DNA of 18,273 bases from Rs1 sp034111875 (GCA_034111875.1 JAWUWK010000012.1:1-18273), one strand, 5' to 3'; counted from the stretch's first letter, positions 8,240 to 16,278 are shown. Program-made: numbers and translations. Notes: generated from the letters alone by a model not told the origin.

Positions 8240-8303
8240 GAATATTAGGCAGCCATGACTAAAACATATCTGAAAAATAAGTATTAGGATGGCTGCTATA
8301 TTC
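8240..8303. repeat. Imperfect 14-bp inverted repeat with 32-base loop
   Basis: GAATAT-TAG-GCAGCCAT (8240-8256) pairs with ATGGCTGC-T-ATATTC (8289-8303): 14 pairs with one internal loop. The sequence between is AT-rich. It could be a structured RNA, a small repeat-family member or a relic of a mobile element end. Confidence 0.5.
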
Positions 8304-8407
8304 AAACAGTTTGGCTCTGCTATGGGCTTTTTCAGCAAACCTTATAACCATGAGTCAACTTGATTAAACACCCTTCGTTATCTTAAATTGGCAGACAACT
8401 AGGTATT

Positions 8408-8453
8408 TCAGTGTGCTATTAAAAATCATTAGATTCTTAATAGCTAACACTGA
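8408..8453. repeat. Long bulged hairpin
   Basis: TCAGTGT (8408-8414) pairs with ACACTGA (8447-8453), GCTATTAA (8415-8422) pairs with TTAATAGC (8437-8444), and AATC (8424-8427) pairs with GATT (8432-8435) around the loop ATTA. That makes 19 pairs in 46 bases, with one TA bulge and one A-C mismatch. There is no T-run after it on either strand, so it does not look like a standard terminator. Confidence 0.6.
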
Positions 8454-8463
8454 TTAATCCTAC

Positions 8464-8532
8464 ATCGTTCAAAGTAACAGTGGTAATGCTTAGTCTATAA
8501 CTCACTTTTTTTAGGCTTTATTATTGAACGAT
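8464..8532. repeat. Perfect 9-bp inverted repeat, 51-base spacer
   Basis: ATCGTTCAA (8464-8472) and TTGAACGAT (8524-8532) are exact reverse complements. The spacer holds a run of seven T at about 8504-8512. The repeats could be ends of a tiny element; no target duplication is seen next to them. Confidence 0.45.
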
Positions 8533-8600
8533 ATTCTCGAGATACCAACCTTTTTTAAGGTCATATTATCACGTCTAGTTATCGCGCCAATGTCTACTTG

Positions 8601-9638
8601 TTACAGAGAAACCCCAAGTTTTTTTAATGTATCTATGGTTAATTGACCAGAAGCTAGATTGTTTGCCTTCTGATAGCTGTTAACTGCCGCTAAAGTTTCG
8701 CGACCTAATATGCCATCGATAAGCCCTGGGTCATAGTTTTTAGCTTTTAGTGCACGTTGTAAGCGTCTAACTACATCACCGTTTGTGTTGGTTTCACAGA
8801 GAATTGAGCGCCACTCTAACTGTGAATCTATCACTTTAATGCGTTTTGAAATCGTCTTAGACTTGCCTGGAATATCAATAGTACGCTGAGAAGCGGGTTC
8901 TACCAGCTTATGGACATGTACATTTTTGTATGTCGCTGGAACAGTCACAGAGCGCGTTGTCGCAGGTTGATCTACGACTCGACGAGTAATTGTTTTAGTT
9001 TTAGCAGGGACTTCAATTGTGGCTACGCTTGCTGGTTGATCAATTACACGTTTAGTAATTGTTCTATAAACGGCAGGTACATCAACTAAGCACATAATTT
9101 CGCCCGTTAAAGTATCAATCTTTTGAATTGGGCCTCTGCCTTTTTTCCATTCTGTTCTGGCGGCGGAAACAAGAATTTTTTCGGACTCTGTTCTGAAAGT
9201 AGCCGCTGTCTTGACCAGTTGTGTTGAGGCTTCTTGCACAACGATAGTTTCAGTAACTGTTTTGAAAGTAGCCGGTATTATTTGTAAACGGGTACTTGCT
9301 TCGGTTGCTATGACTCTTTGATTGGCATTGGCGTATTTAGCTCTAGTTGTTTCAATACGCTGTGAAGGTGCTACTGTTTGAATGGTTTCATTTCTAATTT
9401 CAAATTTGGCGGGGGTTAATACTCTGGCATAACATTCACCCGCTTTAGGATTAGGCGGAGTTAGACCTTGTGCTCCTGAATTTCTCAATCTATCCAACTC
9501 AGCTTCAAGCTGAGCAATGCGATCATTGTCTGAATCGAGAGCGCTGAGCGTATTATCATGTCTCACGTTATTCGAACAGCCGCTGAGTATAACAACACTG
9601 AGTGCCGCTAATGCAAATCCGTATGATTTGGCCTTCAT
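8601..9638 (-). CDS. Repeat-containing lipoprotein with C-terminal peptidoglycan-binding domain
   Basis: 345 residues from the ATG at 9636-9638, preceded by AAAGGAAA. The frame is open 16 codons further, but those lack a ribosome site and would spoil the signal peptide. Residues 1-21 are a lipoprotein signal with lipobox LSGC (Cys21); Ser follows, so outer-membrane sorting is expected. A short coiled coil (DRIAQLEAELDRLR) follows. About 190 residues then hold eight degenerate 22-24-residue repeats of the type PAxYKTxTxxVVxxPAxT, arranged in two blocks of four. Each block opens with GE and a Cys (GECYARV; GEIMCLV) and closes with EW. The last ~65 residues are a PG_binding_1 domain (VVRRLQRALKAKNYDPGLID, then TLAAVNSYQKANNL). 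The likely role is tethering the outer membrane to murein; the repeat function is unknown. Single gene, own promoter. Confidence 0.85.
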   Translation of the reverse strand: MKAKSYGFALAALSVVILSGCSNNVRHDNTLSALDSDNDRIAQLEAELDRLRNSGAQGLTPPNPKAGECYARVLTPAKFEIRNETIQTVAPSQRIETTRAKYANANQRVIATEASTRLQIIPATFKTVTETIVVQEASTQLVKTAATFRTESEKILVSAARTEWKKGRGPIQKIDTLTGEIMCLVDVPAVYRTITKRVIDQPASVATIEVPAKTKTITRRVVDQPATTRSVTVPATYKNVHVHKLVEPASQRTIDIPGKSKTISKRIKVIDSQLEWRSILCETNTNGDVVRRLQRALKAKNYDPGLIDGILGRETLAAVNSYQKANNLASGQLTIDTLKKLGVSL

Positions 9639-9692
9639 ATTTAGGTTTCCTTTAAATGAAATTGTTTTTATTGCAAAATATCTCAATTAGCT

Positions 9693-9753
9693 TTGAATTA
9701 AGACAGACTATGATAACAAAAACTCGAGAATTGTTAATACCCTATTAACAATT
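9693..9753 (-). promoter_or_regulatory. Promoter region of the lipoprotein gene with a perfect 10-bp dyad
   Basis: AATTGTTAAT (9729-9738) and ATTAACAATT (9744-9753) are exact reverse complements with a 5-base spacer. On the minus strand one arm supplies TTAACA, a passable -35, followed after 16 bases by TATCAT as -10. A dimeric regulator binding the dyad would cover the promoter. No regulator gene is adjacent. Confidence 0.4.
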
Positions 9754-10127
9754 AATCAATTTTATATTCATTTATTGGTCATCTTTTATTCATATATCCG
9801 TATTTTTCTATTATGTATTGGTCATTATATGGTTGATAATTTATTATTAAGTTTAGATATTTTAAAACTAATAGAATGCGATGCTTGCTAGGAAAAACTA
9901 GGCAAACATGAACACAGGCAATAAAAAAATCAACATATTGAAACAAACATTTGCAGAGATATTTCATTAGAGATAACAGCGCTTAGGGCTAATCTATGAT
10001 TGTTCAGGGGGAGCCCAAAGGCAAAGTTGAAAGCACTCAAATCAAACTATGAGATTTGACAGATAAACACGGCGATACCTTTATGAGTAACGCTTTATAT
10101 CAATTAACACAGGCTGTAATGGTGAGG
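9754..10127. other. AT-rich intergenic region, no credible gene
   Basis: About 370 bases between the lipoprotein promoter and the TRAP operon terminator. A 62-codon minus-strand frame at 9779-9967 has no ribosome site and biased composition from AT richness. A small inverted repeat (TCAAATC near 10038, GATTTGA near 10054) is the only other structure seen. Confidence 0.45.
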
Positions 10128-10162
10128 AACAAGCCTTTCATTTATTAAATGAAAGGCTTGTT
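10128..10162. terminator. Perfect 17-bp hairpin at the end of the TRAP operon
   Basis: Bases 10128-10144 and 10146-10162 are exact reverse complements around a single central T, with AAGCCTTTCATTT as the core of one arm. It lies 25 bases past the DctM stop codon on the minus strand. The strong stem suits transcription stop or 3' end protection, but the tract after it on the minus strand is only TTCCTC, so intrinsic termination may be weak. Confidence 0.65.
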
Positions 10163-10186
10163 TAACAATTCTAGTTGCTTTAAAAA

Positions 10187-11461
10187 CTAAAAAGAGAGCA
10201 GCCATAAACTGAGTATGGGGAAGTATGCGACTAACACCCAAGTGGCGAGTAAGGCATACAAGTAAGGCAAGGTTGAACGCATTAGCTGCAGATAGGGTAT
10301 GCCGGTAATACTACTGGCAACGTATAAATTGAGGCCGTAAGGAGGAGTAATAAAGCCGATGGCATCACCAATTAAAAACAGCACAGCAAAATGGATCGGA
10401 TCGACCCCGATGCTGAGGGCTATGGGTGCCAAAATTGGTGCGAGAATGATAGTGTTGGGTAAGCTTTCTAATACCGTGCCAGCGAGTAACACCAACAGTA
10501 AACAGGCGAATAAAATCGGATAATAGCCTCCAAGTAAGTTTATCATGTCGGTAATAAACTCTTTGGCGCCTAAGAGTGACAACACTTGTTGCATGACAAT
10601 AGAAATGGCAATCAGCGGCGCTAACATTCCCGTTATTTGACCCGATCGCATCATTATCGCAGGTATCGCCGATATTTTGATTTCTCTGGTGACAAAAACC
10701 CCCGCTAATAAACAAAAACCTGTCGTAATACCCGCGGCTTCAGTCGGTGAAAAGGCCCCTGAGTAAATTCCCCACAAGACAATACCGATAGCTAAAAACC
10801 CCAGCCAAGCCCGCATGCCCGCTTTCGCCGCTTTTTTAACATTAAACGGTTTTAAAATACCCCATTTATTCTTGCGACAAATATAGTAGCAAACTAACTG
10901 CATGGCAATAATCATTAAAATACCGGGGATTAGCCCCGCCATAAATAAATCACCTATAGGTAAGTTCATCATAAAGCCATAGACAATAAAGATGATGCTA
11001 GGTGGAATGATAATACCTACCGTTCCTCCAGCCGCTATAGTCGCCGCAGCAAACTTAGGATCGTAGTTACCTTTAACCATTTCAGGGTGCATAATGCCAC
11101 CAATGGTGGCGGTTGTTGCTGAATTTGAGCCTGATATAGCGGCAAACATACCACAAGCTCCCAGTGACGCCATCCCCAAACCACCGCGCAACCAGCTTAA
11201 ACAACTATAGGCAAAATCTGATAATCGTTTGGCTATACCGGCGGCATTGATCAAATCACCGGTTAAAATAAATAAGGGTAATGCCAATAGCCCATAAAAG
11301 CTTAACCCTTCATGTAATGTCACACCCACATTCGCTAACGTAAAATCAATAACCACGCTAACACCGACTACCCAGAGTGATATGACTAAAAAAATAGGCA
11401 CGCCAATCAAGAATAAAACGGTGACACCAAGGCTAATTAAACTAATCAAAAAACCATCCAT
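10187..11461 (-). CDS. dctM: TRAP transporter large permease, DctM family
   Basis: The large membrane subunit that carries the substrate across the inner membrane using the sodium gradient. 424 residues with about 12 hydrophobic segments, normal for DctM. Family blocks seen include LPLFILTGDLINAAGIAKRL, GMFAAISGSNSATTATIGGI, GTVGIIIPPSIIFIVYG, FSPTEAAGI and GDAIGFITPPYGLNLYV. The frame extends to a TTG at 11479, but the ATG at 11459-11461 has AAGGAG six bases upstream, so I chose it. DctQ ends at 11472 and its TAA is the start of that ribosome site, which implies translational coupling. It is the last gene of the transport operon, followed by the hairpin 10128-10162. Substrate not deducible from this subunit. 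Confidence 0.95.
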   Translation of the reverse strand: MDGFLISLISLGVTVLFLIGVPIFLVISLWVVGVSVVIDFTLANVGVTLHEGLSFYGLLALPLFILTGDLINAAGIAKRLSDFAYSCLSWLRGGLGMASLGACGMFAAISGSNSATTATIGGIMHPEMVKGNYDPKFAAATIAAGGTVGIIIPPSIIFIVYGFMMNLPIGDLFMAGLIPGILMIIAMQLVCYYICRKNKWGILKPFNVKKAAKAGMRAWLGFLAIGIVLWGIYSGAFSPTEAAGITTGFCLLAGVFVTREIKISAIPAIMMRSGQITGMLAPLIAISIVMQQVLSLLGAKEFITDMINLLGGYYPILFACLLLVLLAGTVLESLPNTIILAPILAPIALSIGVDPIHFAVLFLIGDAIGFITPPYGLNLYVASSITGIPYLQLMRSTLPYLYALLATWVLVAYFPILSLWLLSF

Positions 11462-11471
11462 TTCAATCTCC

Positions 11472-11996
11472 TTAATCAAACATTGGTGCTTGAGTCAGCA
11501 AGTCACGTCCAGCGCGATAATCTGACACATCTTTCTTTAAGTTTTGTAATACCCTGACCTGCAAAAGCCCCCATGCTACTGGAGTTGCCATATAAAACCA
11601 CCACTGCATGACATCATCAGTGCCCTGCACAATCGCGAAATTATCATAGGAAATGTACACTTGTTGCACTGCGTAATAAATGACGATGATACCCAGAGCA
11701 AACCAGCAAAAGGCATCAATTAACAAACAATAAAATTTGGTCTTATAAGAAAAGCGCTCTCTAAATTCTGAAAAACGTAAGTGTGAACGGCGCATGGTGT
11801 TATAAGACGCACCCATCCAAGTTAGCCACAAAAATAAATATATGGGAATCGTCGTGCTCCAAGGAGCCTGTTGATTAAAAAAGAAACGTCGAATAACTTC
11901 GACAAAAATGATGCCAGCCATTGATCCGTAAGATATCAGAATGATAAATTTTTCTATATTGCGCTCTGCATAGCGAAGTGAACCACCGAGTGTCAT
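11472..11996 (-). CDS. dctQ: TRAP transporter small permease, DctQ family
   Basis: 174 residues with four hydrophobic segments (starting near IEKFIILISYGSMAGIIFVE, IPIYLFLWLTWMGAS, CLLIDAFCWFALGIIVIYYA, and WWFYMATPVAWGLLQVRVLQ). The pattern and the RRFFFNQQAPWS and MRRSHLRFSEF segments are usual for DctQ, which binds DctM and orients it for the binding protein. ATG at 11994-11996 with GAGGG eight bases upstream. It is 165 bases downstream of the binding-protein gene, separated by a terminator-like hairpin (12059-12087), and 10 bases upstream of dctM. Family assignment rests on size, topology and neighbours, since sequence conservation in DctQ is low. Confidence 0.9.
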   Translation of the reverse strand: MTLGGSLRYAERNIEKFIILISYGSMAGIIFVEVIRRFFFNQQAPWSTTIPIYLFLWLTWMGASYNTMRRSHLRFSEFRERFSYKTKFYCLLIDAFCWFALGIIVIYYAVQQVYISYDNFAIVQGTDDVMQWWFYMATPVAWGLLQVRVLQNLKKDVSDYRAGRDLLTQAPMFD

Positions 11997-12058
11997 CTTA
12001 CGCCCTCAAAAGTAATAGCCTTGTTGCAGTCGATAACAAAAGACAAGATGTTAATTTC

Positions 12059-12087
12059 TAAAAATAAAGAGGAAGTAAACTTCCCCT
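12059..12087 (-). terminator. Terminator-like hairpin between binding protein and permease genes
   Basis: On the minus strand GGGGAAG pairs with CTTCCTC (seven pairs, one G-T) around TTTA, followed by TTTATTTTT. It lies between dctP and dctQ, so it probably stops part of the transcripts and gives more binding protein than permease. Readthrough is required because no promoter is obvious before dctQ. Confidence 0.55.
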
Positions 12088-12161
12088 TAAACCTCTGATC
12101 TATCTGTCAACAACCAATTACACAATGCTTTTCAGGCCACTGACAAAGTAAAGGTAATAAT

Positions 12162-13412
12162 TTAAACACTTTGCCACCAGCGTCTAGTTTCAACATTTTC
12201 AGCTAAGGTATCACGCGGAATTTCACGTGCTATTTTATGTATCGATCCATAGGTATCTAATCCACCTGACCATGTATCTAAACGATCACGCCATTTAGTC
12301 CAAGGTTCTGGATTAAATTCAGGGGCACAAATCTTCTCAGCTTTAGCACGTTCCGCATCGGATAATGCAGCCACTCTGACACCGTGTTTTGCAAATAAAG
12401 TACCAGGCAATGACGGCGTTGTTGCGCCAACTGTATTAACTAATGCGGCTTCTTGAGCCGCTTGAATCTTAACTTGAGTGAAATAAGCCGATTCTAATAC
12501 AGCGTCTTGTAATTCACCACTGAAACTATCGAACTGCTTAGCATCCATCATAGTGGCTTCAGTACCGCAGAAAAAACGCAAATCAACGGATTGAGAGACC
12601 ACAGGAGACATATTGGCGTAAGCTACTGCACCTGCCCAAGTCTCTGCCCCATCAATCAAACCTTGCTTTAAACCATCTAAAGTTTCTGACCAGGCAATAG
12701 GAACAGGGTTTAATTCTAGCAACTGCATCGCAATACGCCCGAGTTGCGTACCAGTAACACGGTTTTTTGTGCCTTTTAGTTCATCAATACTGGTAATTAG
12801 CGGCTTATCTTTCCAGCCTAAACCCATTTGCAGGCCACGCAATTCACAATGTGAAAACAAAAACTCTAGACCATGACGTTTACGCAGAGGATCACGCAAC
12901 AGCTTCTGACTGTCTGGGTGATACAAGAAATGATATTGCGATGCACGCGTCGGAAACATGTACGCATAATCTAGTACATTGAGATAGGGAGCACCACCAG
13001 CTGAATTCTGCGTAGACGCAGTAAACATCTGGATAATACCTTGCTGGGTTTTCTTAACACAATTGAGCTGGCCGCATATCTGATTATCACCGATAAACTC
13101 AACTCTAATCTCACCATCGGTACGATCTTCGAGATCTCTCAAAAAATCAATACTACCCGCGCGTTCAATTAATAGATTCTGCTCGTTGAAACCAGAAGCT
13201 CCAAAAGTTAGTGTGTGCTTGGCCGGTTTTTTAAAGCGTCTTTTAGACGTTGCTTCAGAGGCTTGCGCGAGCTGGGGCAAAGTAAAAGAACCAAGTGCAG
13301 TGGCTGCCATGATAGTTGAACTCATGCCGAAAACAGAGGCTACTCGAAAAAAGTCACGCCGAGACACGCCCACATCTTCTGAACTTGAAGTAATAATTTT
13401 CTTCTCCATCAT
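12162..13412 (-). CDS. dctP: TRAP transporter periplasmic binding protein, DctP family, Tat-exported
   Basis: The periplasmic receptor of the TRAP system. 416 residues from the ATG at 13410-13412; a second ATG follows at once (13407-13409), and AAGGAT lies four and seven bases before them. A TTG at 13454 in the same frame has no ribosome site. Residues 17-22 are SRRDFF, a twin-arginine motif, followed by a hydrophobic segment and the likely cleavage site LAQASEA, so it should be exported folded. The mature part shows DctP family features: LEDRTDGEIRVEFIGDNQICG, KGTKNRVTG (with the Arg usual for carboxylate binding), and GLKQGLIDGAETWAG. The ligand is therefore probably an organic acid. It heads the operon and is divergent from iclR. 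Confidence 0.92.
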   Translation of the reverse strand: MMEKKIITSSSEDVGVSRRDFFRVASVFGMSSTIMAATALGSFTLPQLAQASEATSKRRFKKPAKHTLTFGASGFNEQNLLIERAGSIDFLRDLEDRTDGEIRVEFIGDNQICGQLNCVKKTQQGIIQMFTASTQNSAGGAPYLNVLDYAYMFPTRASQYHFLYHPDSQKLLRDPLRKRHGLEFLFSHCELRGLQMGLGWKDKPLITSIDELKGTKNRVTGTQLGRIAMQLLELNPVPIAWSETLDGLKQGLIDGAETWAGAVAYANMSPVVSQSVDLRFFCGTEATMMDAKQFDSFSGELQDAVLESAYFTQVKIQAAQEAALVNTVGATTPSLPGTLFAKHGVRVAALSDAERAKAEKICAPEFNPEPWTKWRDRLDTWSGGLDTYGSIHKIAREIPRDTLAENVETRRWWQSV

Positions 13413-13824
13413 TATATCCTTAATTTTTTTTATCGGACCCAAATTGGGAGTCAATTCACGTACAAATAGAACACACTAAAAGCTTATAATCAACCTAAAT
13501 CGATAACTATAGTCTCATTAAGCACAAAAGTGTCACTTAAGTAACATAAAATCAGCACCCTAACACCTGTTTAGGTGGGCTATTTTCTATTATAAAGTCG
13601 CTACAAAGTAGATTTTGACTGGTTAAACCCTTATGGATTACACTGTCTAATATTTAAATCAGCTAATGGATATTTTTTTAGTAAGGTTGCTTTATTAATT
13701 TATTAATTCGTTATTTTGAGCCACATGCAAAAAACTCACAGAGACCAAAGACTTACAATTTGACTATAAATGAGACTTTTAATATCGTAGAATGACTTTC
13801 TAACTAACAGATGCTGTTGCAGAT
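13413..13824. promoter_or_regulatory. Divergent control region between the TRAP operon and the IclR gene
   Basis: About 410 bases without a gene. It contains two small dyads that could be IclR sites: AAGTGTCACTT (13528-13538) and CACCTGTTTAGGTG (13564-13577). It also contains the likely iclR promoter at 13760-13788. I could not pick a convincing promoter for the TRAP operon, which fits a promoter needing an activator or my limits by eye. Confidence 0.4.
13760..13788 (+). promoter_or_regulatory. Probable promoter of the IclR gene
   Basis: TTGACT (13760-13765, five of six matches) and TATCGT (13783-13788, four of six) are 17 bases apart. The start of transcription would be near 13795, about 30 bases before the ATG at 13825. 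Confidence 0.5.
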
Positions 13825-14601
13825 ATGCCCAACGAAATAACCAAAACGTCTAACTCTTCCATCCATCGAGTGCTTCAAATACTGGAAATAGTCGCCAATG
13901 CAGCAGAAGCTATAACAGCGACTGAAATAAATCGCTCTTTAAAACTGCCTAAGCCAACTATCCATAGATTATGTAGTCAATTAGTGGAGGAAGGTTTTTT
14001 ACAAAATAGATTAGATAATCGTGGTTTTGTTTGTGGTCATAAATTTAGCAGTATTGCGTTAAGTGTTTTGAGTAAGAATGATTTCCAGCGAGCACAACGA
14101 CATCGTGTTTTAGAAACCCTATCCGGACAATTAGGCGAGACTTGTAATATTGCCGTGTTAGATGGGGATCAGAGTACCTACTTTGATCGTGTAGAAACCC
14201 ATTGGCCTCTTCGCGCTCAGTTACAAGTGAATGACAAAGTCCCCCTTCACTGTACGGCGAGCGGTAAACTTTTCCTCAGCGAGTTAAGCAGTATACAGAG
14301 GTCGCGATTACTGCAACGCTTGCCTCTAACGCAGTACACCGAAAATACCATCACCACGCCAGAATCCCTTAAACCTGAGTTAGCAAGTATTCGTAAACAA
14401 CAAATAGGCATCGATAATGAAGAGTTCTTTCAGGGCATGATTGCCGTCTCCGTGCCCATTAGAGACAGTCAAAAACGCATGTTTGCTGTTCTAGCGATGC
14501 ACGCACCCACCGCCCGTGTCTCTTTAGAACAAGCAATCTTAAACGTCCCCTTGATGCGCAAAGCCTCCAAAGAACTTGCCATTTTAATGGAAGGACTCTA
14601 A
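13825..14601 (+). CDS. IclR family transcriptional regulator
   Basis: 258 residues, the normal length. Residues ~12-72 form the winged helix (SIHRVLQILEIVANA, then LPKPTIHRLCSQLVEEGFLQ). The rest is the IclR effector domain, with PLRAQLQVNDKVPLHCTASGKLFLS and GIDNEEFFQGMIAVSVPI as the usual ligand-domain blocks. IclR proteins normally sense small aromatic or aliphatic carboxylates and control adjacent catabolic genes. Here it is divergent from the TRAP operon and convergent with the GMC dehydrogenase (36-base gap), so both are probable targets. Whether it activates or represses cannot be told. ATG at 13825 has only a weak ribosome site; no better in-frame start exists nearby. Confidence 0.92.
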   Translation: MPNEITKTSNSSIHRVLQILEIVANAAEAITATEINRSLKLPKPTIHRLCSQLVEEGFLQNRLDNRGFVCGHKFSSIALSVLSKNDFQRAQRHRVLETLSGQLGETCNIAVLDGDQSTYFDRVETHWPLRAQLQVNDKVPLHCTASGKLFLSELSSIQRSRLLQRLPLTQYTENTITTPESLKPELASIRKQQIGIDNEEFFQGMIAVSVPIRDSQKRMFAVLAMHAPTARVSLEQAILNVPLMRKASKELAILMEGL

Positions 14602-14637
14602 CAGTCTATCTGACTTATCTTTAGCCATTGATAACGA

Positions 14638-16278
14638 TTAGCTTGAACGCTCAGGGCTATCACTGCCAGAGCGCTTGGCATCTTGCTTAATCATATCGGC
14701 GGCTTTCTCTGCGATCATAATGGTAGGTGCATTGGTATTGCCTGAAACAATAATCGGCATAATCGATGCATCAACGACTCTTAAACCTTCTATACCTATA
14801 ACCCGCAAGCGTTCATCGACCACCGCCATATCATCGTTGCCCATCTTGCAAGTACCGGTAGGATGATAAATAGTCGTCGCTCTATTACGCGCATATTCGA
14901 GTAACTCAGCATCTGTTTGATGCTCAATACCGGGTTCATGTTCTTGGGCTATTAGCGGTTTCAATGCAGGAGCCTGCATGATATTGCGGGTTATTTTAAT
15001 CGACGCGATAGCGGTTTGTTGATCCTCATAGGTGGCTAAATAATTTGGATGAATAGCAGGATGTTGGGCAGGATCAATGCTTTTAAGACATATATGGCCC
15101 TTACTGGTTGGTCTTAATTGGCAAACTGATGCCGTAAAGGCAGAAAATTTATGGGTCCCGTCAGCAGGCTTATCGGCGCTTAAAGGCTGTAAGTGATATT
15201 GAATATCGGGCCGAGTCATTCGGGCATCTGTTTTGGTGAAAATACACACTTGGCTAGCAGCCATTGTTAAAGGACCGGTACGAAACATGGCATACTCTAA
15301 ACCCATACCGACCTTGCGTAACGGATTTCTAACTTCATCATTTAAGGTAATAGGCTTATTGACTTTGTAGATGGTTCTTATCTGTAAATGATCTTGTAAA
15401 TTTTTACCGACGCCGGGCAAATGCTTAACCATGGGGATATTAAATTTTGCTAACTCTTCGGTATCGCCGATACCTGAGAGCATTAACGTCTGCGGAGAAT
15501 TAATAGCCCCCGCACTTAAGATAATTTCGCAATTACAGGCGATACGTTGCTCAACCCCTTTTATTTTAACAATAATGGCCACCGCACGTTGCGCTTTAAA
15601 TTCTATGCGCTGTACTAGAGCATTAGTTCTTACTGTAAGGTTTTGACGTTTCATTGCAGGGCGTAAAAAACCAACAGCAGTACTACAGCGGGTACCATTT
15701 TTATTCAGCGTCAGTTGAAAATATCCGACACCCTCCTGGGTTTCACCATTGCTATCATCATTGCGAGGAATACCGATTTGTTGAGCCGCATCAATGAATT
15801 TATCACACAACTCGCGACGAATTTTGATATTTGAAACTTCTAACGGCCCACCGACTCCATGATACTGATTCTCCCCTCTTTCTTGATTTTCAGATTTTTT
15901 AAAATACGGTAAAACATCAGCGTATGACCAACCACTATTACCTAAAGCGGCCCAATCATCATAATCTTCATGTTGTCCACGCACATATAACAAACCATTA
16001 AGTGAGCTGGAGCCGCCTAACACTTTACCTCTGGGCCATTGTATTTGACGATTATTGATACCCGGATCTTTTTCGGTAACATAACACCAATCGGTTTTGG
16101 GGTTATGCATTATTTTAAAATAGCCTATAGGTATATGGATCCAAGGATTAAAGTCTTTAGCTCCCGCCTCAAGTATCAGTACACTGCGCTGGGAATCTTC
16201 AGATAGACGATTCGCCATCACACAACCTGCAGAACCCGCACCTATCACAATATAATCGTATGTTTTTTCAAGAGACAT
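14638..16278 (-). CDS. GMC family FAD-dependent alcohol/choline dehydrogenase
   Basis: Oxidises an alcohol to an aldehyde with FAD. 546 residues from the ATG at 16276-16278; the frame also has an ATG ten codons earlier (16308), but neither has a ribosome site and homologues begin a few residues before the FAD fold. Visible: the dinucleotide motif GAGSAG (13-18) with LILEAG at strand two, GMC signature 1 (RGKVLGGSSSLNG from 83), signature 2 (GAINSPQTLMLSGIG), and the active-site pair His472 (YHPTGTCKMG) and Asn516 (GNTNAPT). Their 44-residue spacing matches the His/Asn pair of choline oxidase. No signal peptide. Closest in style to AlkJ and BetA-like enzymes, but choline-specific neighbours such as BetB are missing. 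Context suggests it acts on the TRAP substrate or a product of it. Confidence 0.92.
   Translation of the reverse strand: MSLEKTYDYIVIGAGSAGCVMANRLSEDSQRSVLILEAGAKDFNPWIHIPIGYFKIMHNPKTDWCYVTEKDPGINNRQIQWPRGKVLGGSSSLNGLLYVRGQHEDYDDWAALGNSGWSYADVLPYFKKSENQERGENQYHGVGGPLEVSNIKIRRELCDKFIDAAQQIGIPRNDDSNGETQEGVGYFQLTLNKNGTRCSTAVGFLRPAMKRQNLTVRTNALVQRIEFKAQRAVAIIVKIKGVEQRIACNCEIILSAGAINSPQTLMLSGIGDTEELAKFNIPMVKHLPGVGKNLQDHLQIRTIYKVNKPITLNDEVRNPLRKVGMGLEYAMFRTGPLTMAASQVCIFTKTDARMTRPDIQYHLQPLSADKPADGTHKFSAFTASVCQLRPTSKGHICLKSIDPAQHPAIHPNYLATYEDQQTAIASIKITRNIMQAPALKPLIAQEHEPGIEHQTDAELLEYARNRATTIYHPTGTCKMGNDDMAVVDERLRVIGIEGLRVVDASIMPIIVSGNTNAPTIMIAEKAADMIKQDAKRSGSDSPERSS

Larger units (their letters stand above)
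8101..8600. other. Non-coding stretch with clustered inverted repeats
   Basis: Five hundred bases with stops in all frames between the LRR remnant and the lipoprotein gene (which ends here from the other strand). Three inverted repeats follow one another: 8240-8303, 8408-8453 and 8464-8532. They are listed separately. I found no promoter or protein remnant. Confidence 0.5.

Noticed and set aside
9779..9967. 62-residue minus-strand frame
   Set aside because: No ribosome site, AT-driven residue composition, and no recognisable motif.
13186..13479. Plus-strand frame opposite the binding-protein gene
   Set aside because: Antisense shadow of a well-supported gene, with no motif or ribosome site.
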